Shown: piece by piece, positions 11,471 through 23,627 of the stretch
Position numbering within the stretch: the first letter of the stretch is position 1
Layout of the letters: every line of letters begins with the position of its first letter
NCBI RefSeq assembly: GCF_000142905.1
Contig: NW_013657660.1
Coordinates: forward strand, 332,881-396,880
DNA length: 64,000 nt
Source: Thecamonas trahens ATCC 50062
Taxonomy: Eukaryota > Apusozoa > Apusomonadida > Apusomonadidae
Direction: 5' to 3'
The notes under the pieces: generated by a model
The model's input: only the letters and a program-made list of their open reading frames with translations
Told to the model about the DNA's origin: nothing
Databases searched by the model: none
Made by a program: the position numbers and the translations under genes

Positions 11471-14400
11471 TCAACGCAGGGCTGTCTGTCCGGGGTGTGG
11501 CCGCGCCCGGGAGGGAACGACGCGAAGATCTGGAGACGATGAGCCGCGAAAGACGAGGCTAGGAGTGGCACTGCCCCCACTCGCGATCAAAGGCTCGGGG
11601 CTGCGTGAGAGCCGGAGTGGTGGGAGCGGCGAGGCATAGCGGTGTTCAGCTTGGCGACGCTCCGAGTGGCGCGACGGCGAGCGAGTCGGCGTCGGCGAAC
11701 GCGACGGTAGCCGCCGCCCACGGCTTGCTGCGTTTGCGCGCCGTTCGGCGTCGGCATACTGCCGCATGACTCGATCCTGGTATGCAGCCTCAGTGGCGGC
11801 CATGGTGGCAGCACGGTGGTTGCGGACGGCGGCGGCACGCTCGGCGGCATCGCGCTCGGCGGCCAGTCGCGTCTCGCGGTGCAAGGCGCGCAGCTTAGCG
11901 TGATCACGCAGCAACTGTTTGTGGGCGTGGCGGAGACCATTAATCTGCGACTGAAGGTCGCGCACTGCACGCTGGTAACCATCCTCACGCTCGCGGTAGT
12001 TATGGACCTGGTTTGCAACGTGGGTGAGCTCCAACTCGCGGGCCCGTGCACGATGCAGCTCTGGCCCAAGCCGCCGCTGCAGCTCATGAATGACCTTGGC
12101 CTGCCGCTGGATTCGGAGCAGGAGCCGTGTCGCGTCCGGCGCGCCTGAGGCCGCAGCGTGGAAGACTGGGACCAGCTCGCGGAGAGAGAGCGACGCCGCG
12201 TGCAGTGACGCGGCCACAACCTCGGGCGCCGCGTCAGCAGCCCCAGCATCCTCCAGCGCAACCTCGATCGGCGCCCACTTGGATACACTAGCCACCGAGG
12301 TGCAAAACGCGCGCAGCCTGTCATCGGTCGTACGGAGCACTGCCTCTTGCTCTGCATACATCCGCACAAGCTCGGCATAGGCTTCGACAAGAAGTTCATG
12401 CCCAGCTTGTGGCGCCGACGCCGACGCCGACGCCCCGGAGCCCGTGTCCGACGCAGCCACCGCGCCCAGCCGCACAAGCGCACGCTGCTTGGCAGTGTGC
12501 GAGATGCGGTGAAGCGTGGCAGACTCGGTCTCGATGTCGTACCGCGGCGCTGGCGTCGCTGTCGCCGCAGCTCCAACAGACCGCAGACGAGGCACAGATG
12601 AGTTCGGGGAGTCCGCAGCTGGCTCAGCAAGGCCAATAGCCCGAGACACCCGCGCCAAAACCCGTGGTGAAGGTGGCCGTGAGCTTGCGGCCGACGTCGG
12701 CGCAGAACCGATCGGGGTCGATGCTGCGGAAGTCGACGCCGCGGCCGCCCGCTTGGCGGCCTGTAGGAACCGCATCTGCCGGATTTTGGCCTGTGACTTG
12801 GCCAGCTCGGCTTCAAGAACCTCGACCTTTTCTTGAGCGACGTCCGCCACCACTTGTCGGCAATCCGCTGCTTGCGCAGCTGCTTCAGCGCCACGAGGTC
12901 GGCGTCCGACGCCGACAGCGGCGGCGGCGCTGGAGACGACGGAGTCGGGGGGAGCTTGTCGTCGCCTGCACCCTCGGCCCCGATCGGCAGCCGCGCATCC
13001 ATCTCAAAGGTCCGTGCTGCGAGCGCCGGCTCGCAGACTTGAAACAACTCGGCCTGGCCAAGGCCCTTCAGCTCATGGATGCCAATTGATGAAATGGGAG
13101 CGTCAAAGTCGTCCGGCAGGAGCGAGCGCGAAAGCTTGGAAATGACAACCTGACCGCCCGAAGACCGCGACTCGACACGCGCCGACCGGTTGACCATCGG
13201 TCCAAAGTAGTCCATACGCCCGGTGATCGGGTCGCGCGCGTAAATCGGCTCCCCGGTGTGGATGCCGACACGGACTCGGAGGCCGCGGTAGAGAAGCTCG
13301 CCATCGTCGCCACGCACTACCTGCGAGTCGGCATTCTCCAGCAACTTGTCCGGCCACGGCGCGTCCAGCAGCGCGCGCTGGATGGCCAGCCCGCAGCGGA
13401 CAGCGTTGGCAGTCTCGCTGAACGCCACCATAAAGGCGTCACCCTCGGTCTTGACCTCGTAGCCCGAGTGCTCGTCGAGCAGGCCGCGAATGATATCGTT
13501 GTGCATACCCAGCGCATGCTCCATCACCGCTGGATCAGCCTCCCATTGGCGAGTCGAGCCCTGAACGTCGGTAAACATGAGCGTAACGCGACCGATGGGC
13601 GCGCCATCGTCGCCGTCGCCGTCATTGCCGTCACTGAGGACTTTGTCAAATAGCGTCGAGTCACCACTTTCTAGCATGTCCTGCAGCGTGTACAGCTGTC
13701 GTGCCATAGACGCGCGATCGCTGTCGGCGTCAAGCACCGCTTGGTGCGCTGTCGCCAGCTCAGCCTCCAGCGCTTTGCGCTCGGCAAGAATCGACGCGTA
13801 CTGAACAGAGACCGTTGCCAATAGTGACTCGGCCTCGTTCTGCGTTACATCGCCACCCCAGCCCTCGGAGAGGACCCGGACAATCGAGTCGAGTGCCGAG
13901 GCGTCTGCATCCTCGTCGTCGCTATCGTATGCCACAGCGACGCGAGTCGCCAGGTCACCAGTGCTCGTGCCCACACTTCGGGTCGAGACCAAACTTGGGT
14001 ACTTGCGTGACGGCGACGGTGACGGCACCGCAGCCACCGACGCCCGCCGCCGGTGGATGCGAGGGCTCGACGAGCCCCGCTCCGAGTTGGATCGCTGCAT
14101 TGACGACACCGAGTCGCGACGGTGCGCATGCTGGCGTTCTTCGGCACCATCCACAGGCTGGGCGTCACCAAAGAGCGATCGCTGTCGCGACGGCTTTGTG
14201 GTCGCAGTCGTTGGAAATGGCGCAGCCGAGTGGAGGGGTGCGGTCGTCGTGAGCGACGAGGTGAGCGCGTCTGCTCCTGCGACGTCTTGCCCAGTCACTT
14301 TGCTCTCGATCGACGTCGAGGAGATCGACGACGACCAAGACGTCGGAGACGAGGCCGAAGATGGTATCCGAGACATTGTGCCATGCTCCGCGTGTGAAAG

Positions 14401-16767
14401 CGAGCCAACCGCCTCGACCAGGCTTCCGGATGGCGTCGGACTCCGTGTTGCAGGAGGCGCCCGAGGCCGGGAGCGCTGCACTTTGTCCCCATCGTCGCGA
14501 CGCGGAAGAGAGGTTGCGCGACGGGAGGAAAGTGGGCGGCGCCGGGAGAGCGATGCTTGCTCGGACTTGGCAGGCTGGACGGGAGGCGCACTGGTCGGAG
14601 AGAGTGAGCGCGAGCGCGAGAACGAGCCGCTCCTCGCCTTCACCTCAAGCGAGGAGGTGTGAACGAGCGCGAGCTCATCCAGCTCGCGGGCGCGGGCGTC
14701 AGCGGTCATGTATAGGTCATAGTCGGAGCGGACAGAGGTGAGCTGTGAAGCCTGGGCTCGCAGTTGGGCCTTGAGCTCGCGAATAGTGCTCTTGTACACC
14801 GCCTCCTTGCTCTCGTACGCAGCCCGCTGCTCGATAGCTTCGGTGTGGGATTCGTCGCGGAGAACACGCAGCTTGCGCTCAAGGTCAGCAACCCGGAGAG
14901 CGAGCTCTCCCTCGCGGGCCTCGGCGCCGGAGCGGAGGGCATCGGCCTCGGCCTCGATCAACTCGGCACGGGCAAGCTGCTGTTCCAGCTCTTTCTGTAA
15001 GGCCGAGCTGTCGCCGGCGGCGTTGGCGAGCGCATCGTGGCGGAGCTGCATACGGGAACTGTGCTCGCGCAGATCGTCCAACTCTTGCATCAACGCCTTG
15101 TAGGCCTCGTTGGCGTCAGCAAGCTCGGCCTCGAGGCCGCTGATCTGGTTCTCCAAGTCGGAGATGGTGACTTTCTGAGTGCGAACAGTGGCCTGCTCGG
15201 CTTCGAGAGCGGCGTTGTGCTCGGCCACAAGCGCACGGCGCTCGTCCATGGCGACCAGTGACTGGTGGGCGAGCTTAGCGCGGGCAACACGGGCTCGCTC
15301 ACGAGCTTCCTGCGCCTCCTGCCAGTGATCAACCAGAGTGGCCCGCTCGGAGACTTTGGCAAACGACTTGGCAATGACCGACTTTGCGTGTGCCACAAAC
15401 ATCTTCTTCTCCGGTGTATCGGTCGGCACCTCGGGCGGAGGCCCACTCTCGCGCGGAGTTGTCAGCGACGAGTCGCGTGGCGTCTCCGCCTCGGCCAGCT
15501 GCTCGGCGTACTTGACGAGGTTCTTGACGTCAACTGCGTACTGACGCTCGTACTTGGAGCGGAGCTGAGCCTCAATCTGGGCGACGTTGCGTGCCGAGAC
15601 GGGCGTCACGTCACCGCTGCCCCACGCCCGCCCCTGCGGTGCGGCCGACAGGCGCAAGCGATCGAGGGCGCGCGCGGCCTCGGAGCGGTCCCTGGCAGCC
15701 TTGGCCTGCACCTTGCGCATCTTTTGGCGCTCGCGGTAAATCTCCTCTTCCATCTTGACCAGCAGCGACTCCATGGCTGACTTTTGCGCGTCGAGCCTGT
15801 TGGCCCGAAGCAGCTGGGCCCGGAGCGACGCGTCCATCGAAAGCACGTTCTTGATCGCGGTCTCGACAAGGGCGCGCAGTTCGGTGACGGTGCCAACGGT
15901 CAGGAGCCGGTCCGGCGAGTCGCCGACAGCATGCAGGAGCGCAAGCAGATTAAAGCACTGATCGCGAAGCGAGCCAAAGTCCTCCAGGCCGTGCTGGCGG
16001 TAGTAGACCTGAACTTCGGTCAGTGCTTCCATGGCGGCCTTGGTCTCCAGCTCTTCGGCGACCCACGCCGGCTCGTCCGGCTCAGTCTCGCGCGCGTAGC
16101 TGAGCCACTGCTCGACCTCGTCGAGCTTGGCCATCCGCTCATCGTACGAAAGGTAAAAGGCACGGACCGACTCGTGGGTAAAGAGCCGTGAAAGTGCGTT
16201 GGCTCGTTTGATCCGCTCCTCGCGCGAGAGATGCACATAAAGATGCGGGGCGCCGGGAAGCTCAGCGCCGTGGTCTTCGAGCGCTTGCTCGGTCAGGTAC
16301 GCAGCCATCGGATCTTCATGCTGGTCGTCAACGCCGAGATCGGGTACCGCAAACGCAGCCTCAAGACCTTCTAGTTTGTACTCCATCTCGTTAAGCGTGG
16401 CTTCTGCCCTCGTCAGCGAGGTGAGCGCCACGTATCCCGTCGATGCCCGCCGGCGCGCCTCCTGGTACCGAGCGTCGCGCTCAGCATCGAGCCTGGCGGC
16501 GCGCGCACTCTGGATGGCAGCATCGGCACGGGCTTCAACCTCTTTGTCCAGATCGCCAATCCGCGCATCCAACTCGGCCTGCGCCTCCTCCCACAGGGCA
16601 AAGTACTCTCCCGGCGAGGCAAACATCGGGTCTGTTGGCCGAGCCGGCGGCGGCGGCTCTGGAGCAGCAGCGACGACAGGCTCTCTAAAGCGGACAACCG
16701 GCGAGGCTCGAGCCGCCCTCAGCTCTTCAGCCTTGCCCGCTCGTCGTAGTCTCCCTTGTCTGTCCAT
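11471..16767 (-). CDS. Class III adenylyl cyclase with very long coiled-coil N-terminus
   Basis: About 1,765 residues after supplying one base. Residues ~1-830 are mostly charged heptad-rich coiled coil. Ser/Pro-rich linker sequence follows to ~1000. The cyclase catalytic domain is at ~1055-1235: [12 protein letters not shown] with the first metal Asp, [14 protein letters not shown] with the substrate Lys and second metal Asp, MDYFGP with the adenine-selecting Asp, and VNRSARVES with the transition-state Asn and Arg. All key residues are kept, so it should make cAMP from ATP; the Lys/Asp pair argues for ATP over GTP. More coiled coil and an [12 protein letters not shown] tail follow. The frame breaks by one base near 12849-12855, and both sides clearly belong to one protein. 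No membrane segment is seen, so it is probably soluble or scaffolded. The upstream region has GAGC repeats. Confidence 0.88.
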
Positions 16768-17142
16768 ACTCCCCCGTCCCGTTTACCAGGGTAAAGGAGG
16801 GAGGTGGTGCGGCAGGGCCAGGGCGGTCAGGCAGCGAGCGAGCGAGAGAGAGCGAGCGAGCGAGCGAGCGAGCGAGTGGGACGGACGATGGGCATGACAG
16901 GATCAAAACGTGATTGATCGGGTGAGCAGGAGGGAGGTCAAGAGCATGTGTTTAGCAGTGTTAGATAGAGGTAAGTGAGTTGGGAAGAGTGGCAGAAAGG
17001 AGCATGGAGAGAATCAGTCTGATCATGTCCATAAACGTAGAGGAGGCTGAGAAGGAGTGAGGAGGTCACGCGGTGCTCAGACAGTGTCAGGGTGCAGGGA
17101 GTTGCAGAGACCGTCTCAACGGGCCAACACGCAACTCGTGCA
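16768..17142. promoter_or_regulatory. Divergent intergenic region between cyclase and kinase-like gene
   Basis: It serves as 5' flank for two genes transcribed away from each other. A GAGC microsatellite occupies 16833-16876. No other motif stands out; an in-frame ATG at 17092 could extend the plus-strand gene. Confidence 0.4.
16833..16876. repeat. GAGC tetranucleotide microsatellite
   Basis: About ten copies of GAGC, interrupted by a short GA stretch, lie about 70-110 bases upstream of the cyclase start. Confidence 0.9.
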
Positions 17143-20100
17143 ATGGTGGGGTTCACGCAGAGAAGGCTCCGGCTTGCGCTGTATGTGGTGATGGCGGTGG
17201 GTGTGGTCTCGGGTCTGCACATGGCCTTTATGCATGCCTCGTTCAGCCACGATGCCCATGTCGCGGCCTCGGTCTCTTCTAGGACGGCGTCGACAGAGGC
17301 ATCGGCAAAGGCGTCAAGTGCTGCTGTCTCCTCCTCGACACGGACAGTGGACTCTGTGTCGGCACGGGATGGGCGGCGTCCTCCGGCAGAGGTTGTCCCC
17401 TCGAGAGATGACTACACCAGGGCTCATGCCCGTAACCTCTCGGCGTCGCAGGGCGACGAGGCGGACAAGGCTGAGTCGGGCAAGACGGGAGCCGGGAGCA
17501 AGACGGCCGATGTGGCGGATGCTGCCGACACGGGTGGCAAGACCCACAAGGAGAGCAAGAGCGGTGGGAGCACGTCTCGGTCGGCGTTGAAGCCTGCCGA
17601 TAGCAGCGGCGGTGATGGCAAGGAAAACGAGGATGATGTGGTGGGTCAGCCGAGGCGGGCGTCGACTCCGGCGCCGTCAAACGGTCGGCAAGCGCTGCCT
17701 TCCGCCGGGCCTCGTCATCGTCCAAGTCAAGCAGGGGTGCGGACGAGTCGGGCATAGACTCGGCGTCTGAGGAAGGGAAGAGTGCCGGCTCAGACGCGCT
17801 GGCCAGCATTTTGGAGGATCTCACTATGTATCACGACCGGTTCAAGGGATCCGAGTTTGGGGCAAGTACCTGCTCAAGAGCATGAATGGTGAGCCAAGGC
17901 CGAAGCGAAGCAATCGGCCCATGCCGCAGCCGCTGGCATGGCTGGATGGGCTTGAAGGTCTGGACGGGAGCCTTCAGGTCGACGGTGAGACCCTCCCGCG
18001 GCCGTATCGGGTGCTGGACTCGATCTGGTCGGCATTCAAGGAGGGAGTCGTGCCGGTGACGAGTCTGTACCGTGGCGCTGTAGCCAAAACGCAGGCCAAG
18101 GCGGTGATGGCGAGCTCAGGCGCCGGGCCCGAGTCCGGCTCGGTCTCGCATGACACGTTCTCGTCGTTGTGGACAACGTACGTGGAGGCGATGCAGGATG
18201 CAGCCGAGCCGTCGGGCAGCGTGCTTGTACTTGGCGCGCCCGAGTACGCGTACGCGGCGGCGGCGGTGGATCGTAGCTCGCTTTTTGTGGTGGTTGCACC
18301 GCGGGATGCGCAGGTGAGCGAGAGCCGCCCGGTGGGCAACGTGGTAGTGACCCAGAGCTCACTGTCGTTCCTAGAGACGCTAGTCTTTCTCAACGACCAG
18401 CCGGATGTGTACTTTGACGCGATGGTCGTGCCGGATCTCGGAGCCACGTTCCAGGACCTGCTTCCGCACGAGTTTACCAAGATGTACGCGCTGGCACTCA
18501 CGCTCGCGCGGTCTGTCTGGGTGCCGTCTGCGACGCGGCTGTTTGACTCGACGCCGTTTCTGGGCTCTTGGGCCAATGCGGCTGCGCTCCTGACCGACGC
18601 CGCTAAGCTTGCGGGCGTGCGAGCTGATGTCGGAAGCGTGCACGCGCCGACACCAGCGGCTGCGGCGCGTACGTACTCACCACGGTACGGGTACGCGCCA
18701 TCGCCGGCACCTGGCCGGCACCGCTCGACAAGTATGGTGCGGATGACGGTGCGTGAGGCGGCGCGGACGGTGGATGCCGACGGGTGCGCGCGGCTTGGCC
18801 TTGAAGCCGGCTCTGAGCTCTGTGTGCTCTCACTGACGACGCCTCAATACAACGTATCGGCCAATGTGTCGGACTATGAGGCATTCTCGACGTTCCGGCT
18901 TGGGTCTGGCAGTGGCCGGCACGCGCTACTGGTCAAAGTTGATGAGGCTGTGATGCGGACGGTGCCACTGCACGTGGTGCTTGCGCTTCGCCCGCTGCGG
19001 CCGGACGCACAGCTTGTGCTCAAGCGGCTCCTGCTCATGCCGCCGGGCGAGAATGTGCAGGGTTCGCAGCTGGCACTTACGGCAACGAGCATGTTGCCTG
19101 AAGTCCTCCTCCCGTCGCAGCACCCGCTGCCTGACTCGTGGCGTGTCTCTGCCGCCACTCACGAGCATCCTGTCCGCGAGCTCGAGCCGAGCCTTGTTGG
19201 CGGCAAGCGCGGAAGTGGCGAGAAGGCGCGCGAGCGTAGCGGCTCGGGCAGCGACCTCGGCGGCGGGTCAGCGAGAACGACGCGGCGGCGGGCGAGCGCA
19301 GATGATGCAAGCGATGACATGAGCCTTGAGGAGCGGTGGCGGAAGATGCTAGGCCCCGACGGAACGAGCCCATCCGGGACGCGGCGGTCACTACTCGGCT
19401 TGCTCCCACGGCGAAGCAGCGACGGCGGGGCGGGGGCGGGCCAGGAACACGCGGCCTTTGATGCACTCTGGGCTGCTGTCCGGGAGCGAGCCGCAGCTCT
19501 GCTTCCATCGTATGCCGCCGACGCTCCCAAGGGCTCGGTCCCAGTCCTCTGCTATGGGGCCCAAGCGGCACTGCTGGGGCTCAAGCTGGTCCACGCCGAG
19601 CAAGCTGTGGTGCTGTATCTGGTGCTCCCGCCGGAAGAGGTGGAGCGCATCTCGTCAGCGCGGTCGCTGGCCCGGCAGCTCGGACTCGCCTCGCGTGTCC
19701 TTGTCTTTCCGTCGCGGCTGGACGCGGCGCGGGCGCGGCGGCTTGCGTCGCTGCCGGACGCCTTTCCGCTTGCCCTTCTCGGGGTTGAGCTGTGGCAAGA
19801 ACTGCTCGCACCGAGCAGTGGTGCTGGCAACGCGGGAGTCGCACGATTTGCCGATTACCTGAGTGACGTGCTGTCGCTTGCGAGCGAGTCGCTGTTGCAG
19901 ATGCCTGCCGGCGAGACGCTGGAGCAGGCGTACGGGCTGCTCTCGGCACGCGACGGTCGGGCACGGGTAGCCGAGCTGGCTGGCATCGTAGAACGGTCTG
20001 TGGCGCGAGCAGGGGTTGGGGCGAGCGCCGAGCTGGAGCTTGTGGGCTCGACGGCGACGTTGCGGAGCAACGACCCGGCGCAGCCGGTGATGGGCCTGGC

Positions 20101-21781
20101 ACGTGTGAGCTGGACGAGTCTGAGCCGGACAGCGCTGGGCGGGTGCAGCACGGAGGGGCGGACAACGTCCGTCGAGCTGGGCGGCGTGGGCGGGAGGGCC
20201 GCGAGCAGTCGCGGGATCTCGCTGGCGTGGCTGCAGGCTGTGGGCATGTATCCCTCGCTGAAGCGGGTCATGTTTCGCAAGTACCTTGAGCTGGAGCTGA
20301 CGGCGGGCGCAAGCGTCGGCGGCGCGGTTTGCCCACTGCACTTGCGGTACCGTGGCCCGCAACTGGGCCTGGGCATCGATGCTGGAGCCGCGGTGACGGT
20401 CGCGGCGTCACAGTTAGGGAGCACGGTGCTGGCCGAGCTAGCTGGCGAGAAGACCAAGTTGACGCGGTTTTCGATGATTTGCTACGAGTCTGGGCGCGGC
20501 GAGGCTGTCAAGTCTGTGGCGATGGCGTACCCAAACGCAACGATCATCTCGCTCGAGTCGTCGACTGATGATGCAATAGCGCAGGATGAGGCGCTTGTGG
20601 CGAGCCGAGTGCGCAACGTGGTGGTGGGGACGCGTGCGCTCACACCGGGACTTGCGCATTCACTGTATGTCTCGCCGGAGTTTCTGCGGTTCCAGGTTGT
20701 GTCGCGAAGCGCGGTTCTTGCGGCGATGACCACCCTGAAGCGGGAGGCGTTTGAGACGCTGCTTGGCGAGCTATTTGGCACCGCGCTGACCACGTTTGTG
20801 GAGCTGCCCTCGGCGGAGCTGATCTCGTCTGCGCTGGCCACGCTGTTCCCGGAGGAGGCGGTGCTGTACGGGGCGGTGGCCAACGCAGGCGCTGTCTTTG
20901 AAGAGGCTCACGCGGTGGCGCTGTACAAGGACGCCGGACTGCACGTTGTGGGCGAGGGGACGCGTGTGGGCGGAGGCGAGGTTGTGGTGAGTGCGGCTGT
21001 GGTGGAAGGCACGACGGGGGTGAGCGGGCGAAGGCTCGGGTGGCAGGCTGTGCGCGTGGACGCGCTCGCGATCAACACTGTGGTCAACCACCACTTTGAG
21101 TACCAGCTCGATGGACACGCGCGCAAGTACGCGTTCTCTGCGCGGTCAAACGCGAGCGGAGTGGAGGTCTTCCTCCAGCGGGAGGAGGACGGGTTCCGGA
21201 TTCCCTACGAGTCAATCGAGGCGGTGACGCTGATTGCTGTGATGCGCCTCCAGCCGCTGGCGCGGATTTCGAACGCGTTCTACGACATGTTCCTCGCGCT
21301 GCCGCTGTACGAGGACATGGCGCCGTGGAACATTGTGTTCCGTAGCGGTCAGCTCGACTACATCGACTACGACACCAAAGACGTGACGTTCGACGACAAG
21401 GTCGGCCTCGCGTACCAGCTTCTCTCTGCGCTGATGAACTTTGAGCGGACGGTGAAGGACTTTGGCCATTGCGGAAGCAAGGCCGGGAACGGTATCTACA
21501 ACTTTGGGCACATTTCCTCGTGCGTCAAGTCGGACAACAGAGGCCCGTGCCGTGACCCCAGTTTCCCGGTCCCGTGCGGTGACGGCAAGTGTCATCCCGA
21601 GTACATCTCGTGCCTGCGGTCGCTCAACGCGATGGAGCAGGAGCGGAACGCAGAGCTGGCGGCCGAGCTGGAGGCGCGGCTCAAGGCGCCGCTGCGGCCG
21701 CTGCCGACCTCGGCCAAGCTTGGCGGCGAAGAAGCAACCGTGGTCGACGCCAACGGGAAGATGGTCATTGCGCTCAAGTGA
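17143..21781 (+). CDS. Large type II membrane or secreted protein with kinase-like C-terminus
   Basis: About 1,546 residues after supplying two bases. A signal-anchor helix at residues ~10-32 is followed by a Ser/Thr/Lys-rich stem, typical of Golgi or secreted type II proteins. The middle contains two Rossmann-like alpha/beta stretches (residues ~330-500 and ~800-900) of no recognised family. Near residue 1388 (nt ~21308) the motif YEDMAPWNIVF is followed about a dozen residues on by YIDYDTKD, resembling the catalytic loop and metal-binding Asp of atypical protein kinases. A Cys-rich tail (CRDPSFPVPCGDGKCHPEY) follows, consistent with disulfides in the secretory lumen. Activity is inference. 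Frame breaks: near 17655 in a CGGG context and at GGGG 17859-17862. An independent start at 17882 inside the second half is possible but unlikely, because the residues before it read on smoothly. The stop is 38 bases from the convergent MsrA stop. Confidence 0.65.
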
Positions 21782-21819
21782 CGGTGTCATGTCTAAGGTG
21801 TAAAGAAGGTGACTGGGGA

Positions 21820-22739
21820 CTACGGCCAGGTAAAGTACATTCGGTGGCTGCAATACCCTCCAGGGTTCTTGGCCAGGTACGCCTGGTGGTCTTCGTGGGC
21901 GGGGTAGAACTCGGCTGCGGGACGGACGTCAGTAACCACCGACTTGCCCTCAAAGCAAGTCACGGTGCCATCATCAAGCAGAGCCTGCAGCTCCGACTTG
22001 ACATTTTCGACCACCTCCGCCTGTTCATCCGAGTAGGCAAACCAAACAGAAGCATACTCTGTCCCGCGATCATTGTGCTGGCGATTGAGGGTGGTGGGAT
22101 CATGGAAGGAGAAGCAGAAGCGGACCAAGTCCTCGAACGACGCCTTGGAAGTATCGAGCTTGCCATGGACCACCTCGACATGACCCGTCCTACCCGAGCA
22201 CACATCCCGGTAGCTGGGATCGGGCAAGTCGCCACCCATGAACCCAACCTGTGCGTCAGATATCGAATCCGGGAACAGCTTCTGGAACTTGTGGGTGATA
22301 TACTGCAGGTGGTGGAAGGGGTGGGTGAGTGGGTGAGTGACGACAGCCAAGAAAGGAGATGAAGGGGGACGGGGGGGCGAGGAAGGGGGGGGGGGGGGGG
22401 GGGGGGGTAAAGGATGGTGCGTACATGNNNNNNNNNNNNNNNNNNNNNNNNNNNNNNNNNNNNNNNNNNNNNNNNNNNNNNNNNNNNNNNNNNNNNNNNN
22501 NNNNNNNNNNNNNNNNNNNNNNNNNNNNNNNNNNNNNNNNNNNNNNNNNNNNNNNNNNNNNNNNNNNNNNNNNNNNNNNNNNNNNNNNNNNNNNNNNNNN
22601 NNNNNNNNNNNNNNNNNNNNNNNNNNNNNNNGTTATCTTGAAAAAAAAAAATGGGGGGGTAAGGAGATGTGCGTACATGCTCTGTGCCCCAGTAGCATCC
22701 TGCACCAATGCAAAAGTTCTGGATGCTGTCGGTGGCCAT
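21820..22739 (-). CDS. msrA: Peptide methionine sulfoxide reductase MsrA, two exons
   Basis: MsrA reduces methionine-S-sulfoxide in proteins. Exon 1 (22677-22739, 21 codons) encodes the catalytic GCYWGTEH segment with the nucleophilic Cys and ends exactly at a GTACGC donor. Exon 2 (21820-22302) follows a CAG acceptor and contains VGFMGGD, HVEVVHG, the TEYASVWFAY block and the FYPAHEDHQAYL end, all standard for the family. The product is about 181 residues, near the usual size. An in-frame Thr/Pro-rich extension upstream (to ~22970) could be a targeting peptide, but its composition is poor and the ATG at 22739 is sufficient. The intron contains the first assembly gap and long C-runs on the sense strand. 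Confidence 0.9.
22427..22631. other. Assembly gap (205 N) inside MsrA intron
   Basis: The run of N is bordered on the left by poly-G and the words GCGTACATG, and on the right by poly-A, poly-G and again GCGTACATG. The two flanks share about 20 near-identical bases in the same order, so the contig ends may overlap rather than flank missing sequence. Confidence 0.95.
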
Positions 22740-23627
22740 GGCGGTGGAGGCGGGCGTCAGGTGTGACAAGGTAACGCCGGTGGCGCTGGCGGTGCCGGTG
22801 CCGGTGCCGGTGGCTGGCGGGGTAGTGGTGGTGGCATCGGAGAGGGATGTGAGGATGGTGGAGGCAGAGGTGGTGGGCAGGTGGTGTAGGTGGAGATGAA
22901 GGATGGCAAGGGTGGCCCCCATGGCTATGGTGTGCCTTGTTGCTACGTGGAGGTGAAGCATGGGGGTCACGAGAGTGGCGTGGCGGTGGCGATGGCACAG
23001 AACGTCGCGGCACGCCTGCCAACCATGCCAACGACAGGCATGCCGGCTGCAATATCAAGCTAATCGTCATGAGTAGCTTTGTACAGAGGGTCTTGATAGC
23101 CAGCGTCATCACAAACAATGTCGTCTCCGCATCACGTCAGAATCGTCTCCGCATCACGTCAGAATCGTCACCGATCATCTCATCGGTCGCCATCGCAACC
23201 TCGGCAGCGGCGAGCGATGACTCAGCTGACAGGTGGCGGCGGTATGTACAACAGCATCAAACGAGCACTCTCTCCGTGAGACTACCAGTGAAGCCATCGC
23301 CATCACAAGGTGACAACCCACACTCATGGGCCAGGTAACATGACATGTGCGCCTTGATGTCGTCATCGGCCAAAGCTTCCAACCGAATGTCCCCCGAAAA
23401 GTCACATGTACGGAGAGGGGGGGAGGGGAGTGGAGGAACACTCATGTGGCCAGCTGATGATGGGGGATATCGTGTGAAATCATGGATCATGGGGGGGCAT
23501 CTTCGGTGGTACTCTGGTTGGTGATGGGTGGGTGGTGGGCGATGGCGGTCGCACTGGTGTAACTCTCTGCTTGTGCCGGTGGTGATGATGGTCTGGTGAT
23601 CTCGCTTGGCGTTGGATCTGGGTGCAG
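22740..23627. other. Region between the two MsrA genes
   Basis: About 890 bases without a gene I can support. It contains a GGTGCC repeat (~22790-22812) and a 22-bp tandem duplication at 23121-23164. The missing first exon of the second MsrA copy should lie here, but no GCFWG-like codon string is visible on the plus strand. A minus-strand open frame at 23257-23490 has an attractive acidic stretch but no start, splice or family support. Confidence 0.4.
23121..23164. repeat. 22-bp direct tandem repeat, two copies
   Basis: The unit TCGTCTCCGCATCACGTCAG plus AA is present twice, head to tail, with no mismatch. Confidence 0.9.

Noticed and set aside
12853-13000. A separate gene starting at the in-frame MVADVAQEK, downstream of the cyclase
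   Set aside because: The initial codon is GTG, the coiled coil is continuous across the break, and one base restores a single frame; it is the cyclase C-terminus.
17882-17900. An independent gene starting at the internal ATG of the kinase-like protein
   Set aside because: Residues before it continue in the same frame (GKYLLKS) and join the upstream exon when one G is added at 17859-17862.
23257-23490. Minus-strand open frame with an acidic stretch (SGDIRLEALADDDIKAH) between the MsrA genes
   Set aside because: No convincing start, splice site, partner exon or family resemblance; it is short enough to be chance in GC-rich DNA.
23480-23530. GGIFGGTL-like reading near 23490 as the missing first exon of the second MsrA
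   Set aside because: It has no Cys in the required position and would need base changes to give GCFWG.
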